Shown here: piece after piece, positions 62,156-64,000 of the stretch
Numbering within the stretch: position 1 is the stretch's first letter
Layout of the letters: each line of letters opens with the position of its first letter
Source: Theobroma cacao
Lineage: Eukaryota; Streptophyta; Magnoliopsida; Malvales; Malvaceae
Direction: 5' to 3'
DNA length: 64,000 bases
Assembly: GCF_000208745.1 (NCBI RefSeq)
Contig: NC_030852.1
Span: forward strand, 29,347,801 to 29,411,800
Translations under genes and position numbers: made by a program
Notes under the pieces: generated by a model
Told to the model about the DNA's origin: nothing
Databases searched by the model: none
Seen by the model: the letters and a program-made list of their open reading frames with translations, nothing else

Positions 62156-63598
62156 ATGGAGCTTTCTCTCTCGCGGTACCTCCCTTTTCCTTTCCTTCTC
62201 TTTATCCTGACCGTTCCTTATGTCAAAATCACCTCAGCAGTATGCCACGGGGATGATGAAAAAGGTCTCTTAGGCTTCAAATCGGGTATTACCCAGGACC
62301 CGTCAGGCATGCTCAGCACATGGAAACCGGGTACAGATTGTTGCACTTGGGCGGGTATAAATTGCCTTTTCAACGATCGGGTCACCAGCATTTCTCTTTT
62401 CGGGCAACTTGATAAACCCAACAGCTTCTTATCGGGTACAATTTCTCCGTCCCTGTTAAAAGTCCAAAATCTAGACGGTATCTACCTTCAAAATCTAAGA
62501 AACATTTCGGGTAAATTTCCCGATCTTATTTTCGGGTTACCCAAACTCAAATTTGTTTACATTGAGAACAACAAGCTTTCGGGTCAAATACCTATGAACA
62601 TCGGTAGGCTAACCCAACTTGACGCACTTAGTTTAGCTGGGAACCAGTTCACAGGAACAATACCAAGTTCAATCTCTGAGTTGACTCAGTTAACTCAGCT
62701 AAATCTTGGTAACAATCTTCTCACTGGCCGGTTCCCGGCCGGAATCAGACAGCTTAAGAACCTTACCTTTCTGAATTTGGAACGAAACAAGCTGTCAGGC
62801 ATCATTCCAGATATTTTCAAATCATTCACCAATCTTAGAAGTCTTACACTTTCTCATAATGCATTTTCCGGGAAAATCCCAGATTCAGTATCATCTCTAG
62901 CACCTAGATTGCTATATCTTGAGCTTGGCCACAATGCTCTCTCAGGGCAACTACCAAGTTTTCTTGGAAATTTCAAGGCTTTGGACAGGCTAGATCTTTC
63001 GTCGAATTTATTCACGGGAGTAGTACCCAAAAGCTTCGCAAACTTAACTAAAATTTTCAATCTGGACCTCTCTCACAATGTTCTAACCGACCCATTTCCC
63101 GAGATGAACGTGAAAGGTATAGAGTCACTGGATTTATCATACAATAAGTTCCATCTCAAAGAAATTCCGAAATGGGTCACTTCATCTCCAATAATTTATT
63201 CGCTCAAGCTAGCAAAGTGTGGGATTAAAATGAGCTTAGACAGTTGGAAGCCTGCAGAAACTTACTTTTACGACTACATTGATTTGTCGGATAATGAAAT
63301 ATCAGGTAGCCCTGTTGGTTTATTGAATCGGACAGATTACTTGGTGGAATTTAGAGCCTCAGGGAATAAGTTGCGGTTTGATTTGGAGAAATTGAGAATT
63401 GTTAAGACACTGAAACAGTTGGATATATCGCATAATTTGGTGTATGGCAAGGTTCCATCGGCTATTACTGGTTTGGAAAAATTGAACGTGAGTTATAATC
63501 ATTTGTGCGGCCAGCTACCCAAGACGAAATTTCCTGCTTCTTCATTTGTGGGAAATGACTGTTTGTGTGGATCTCCATTACCGCCATGCAAACTGTAG
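62156..63598 (+). CDS. Secreted leucine-rich repeat protein (At1g33590-like)
   Basis: An intronless frame of 480 aa. Signal peptide: a hydrophobic segment with YLPFPFLLFILTVPYVKITS (about 8-27). N-cap: CHGDDEKGLLGFKSGI and GTDCCTWAGINC. About twelve plant-type LRRs follow with the LxxNxLSGxIP pattern, for example NNKLSGQIPMNIGRLTQLDA. The C-cap has HLCGQLP and ends with a pair of Cys (NDCLCGSPLPPCKL). There is no membrane helix or kinase, so the product is probably apoplastic. It resembles the Arabidopsis At1g33590-At1g33670 LRR family and is related to FLOR1, DRT100 and PGIP-type proteins. Function in defence or the cell wall is inferred. It is transcribed away from TIMELESS, 1.9 kb apart. 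Confidence 0.9.
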   Translation: MELSLSRYLPFPFLLFILTVPYVKITSAVCHGDDEKGLLGFKSGITQDPSGMLSTWKPGTDCCTWAGINCLFNDRVTSISLFGQLDKPNSFLSGTISPSLLKVQNLDGIYLQNLRNISGKFPDLIFGLPKLKFVYIENNKLSGQIPMNIGRLTQLDALSLAGNQFTGTIPSSISELTQLTQLNLGNNLLTGRFPAGIRQLKNLTFLNLERNKLSGIIPDIFKSFTNLRSLTLSHNAFSGKIPDSVSSLAPRLLYLELGHNALSGQLPSFLGNFKALDRLDLSSNLFTGVVPKSFANLTKIFNLDLSHNVLTDPFPEMNVKGIESLDLSYNKFHLKEIPKWVTSSPIIYSLKLAKCGIKMSLDSWKPAETYFYDYIDLSDNEISGSPVGLLNRTDYLVEFRASGNKLRFDLEKLRIVKTLKQLDISHNLVYGKVPSAITGLEKLNVSYNHLCGQLPKTKFPASSFVGNDCLCGSPLPPCKL

Positions 63599-64000
63599 CA
63601 GGCTCGAAGTGTTTGTGGAAATGTCAGTGAAGCTAGTGATCAATAAAAGTTACTGCTACTTACCACTAAAATTTTCAGATGTACTCTTCTTTTTAGGAAA
63701 GGGAGAAGAATAATAAAAGTTTTATGTTTTTTATAATAATAGTAATAATAATAATAATATGTTAAATAACAACGAAAAGTTTCTACTCACGTAACAATAA
63801 TAATTTTAGATTAGCATATCAAAGACTGCACACAGGTTTATGACTGTAAGCCTGTGACTGCAAAGGATTGACGATCCTAAAGGATTGGGAGAGAGATGAA
63901 CGGACAGCCAAATAACTAGGCTTCCTTCGTCTCCTTCCAATTGTTTTCCATCTCTGGCCTCCCTCATTTTGCCCTCCCCTTGACGCTTCCGATCCACCTC
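63599..64000. other. LRR gene 3' UTR and window end
   Basis: Likely 3' UTR with AATAAAAG at about 63641-63648 and 63711-63718, then an (ATA)n microsatellite at about 63735-63760. The remainder shows no recognised gene; the minus frame at 63806-63997 lacks support. Confidence 0.5.

Overview
The window is nuclear DNA from a flowering plant, most likely a eudicot. It is AT-rich, its genes carry many GT-AG introns, and every recognised product belongs to a plant family: a DAA1-type AAA ATPase, an S-type anion channel, MAKR, a G-lectin receptor kinase and an EIX-type LRR receptor-like protein. The species cannot be fixed from the sequence. There are no rRNA, tRNA, CRISPR or bacterial features.

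Layout. 420-7815 (-) is an AAA-ATPase of the DAA1 group in 16 coding exons. 8.2-18.8 kb is gene-poor, with one 29-N assembly gap inside a poly-G tract. 19934-22778 (+) is an SLAH2/SLAH3-type anion channel. 26649-27403 (-) is a MAKR6-type membrane-associated kinase regulator. 27.6-32.4 kb is gene-poor, with a possible spliced small transcript and repeats. 33118-36695 (+) is a G-type lectin receptor-like kinase. 38023-38367 (+) is a small two-helix membrane protein. 39450-44871 (+) is a WDR91 homologue whose reading frame closes only if one intron is a U12-type AT-AC intron; a second intron looks U12-type GT-AG. 45644-48509 (-) is an EIX/RLP-type LRR receptor-like protein broken by one frameshift in a homopolymer. 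50495-60290 (-) is the TIMELESS homologue in 19 coding exons. 62156-63598 (+) is an intronless secreted LRR protein.

The genes are independent units, not an operon. The themes are membrane signalling and immunity (receptor kinase, RLP, LRR protein, MAKR, anion channel), endosome traffic (WDR91) and replication-fork protection (TIMELESS, with E2F-like sites upstream). From memory, several of the best Arabidopsis matches lie in two chromosome 5 segments (about At5g24xxx and At5g529xx), so the window probably preserves an ancestral gene order. I rebuilt exon joins by hand from splice sites and reading frame; UTR ends are approximate.

No wholly new system was found. The strongest unusual observations are the minor-spliceosome introns in WDR91, the exon-pair duplication in the TIMELESS C-terminus, the homopolymer frameshift in the RLP gene, and small retroposition footprints with target-site duplications.
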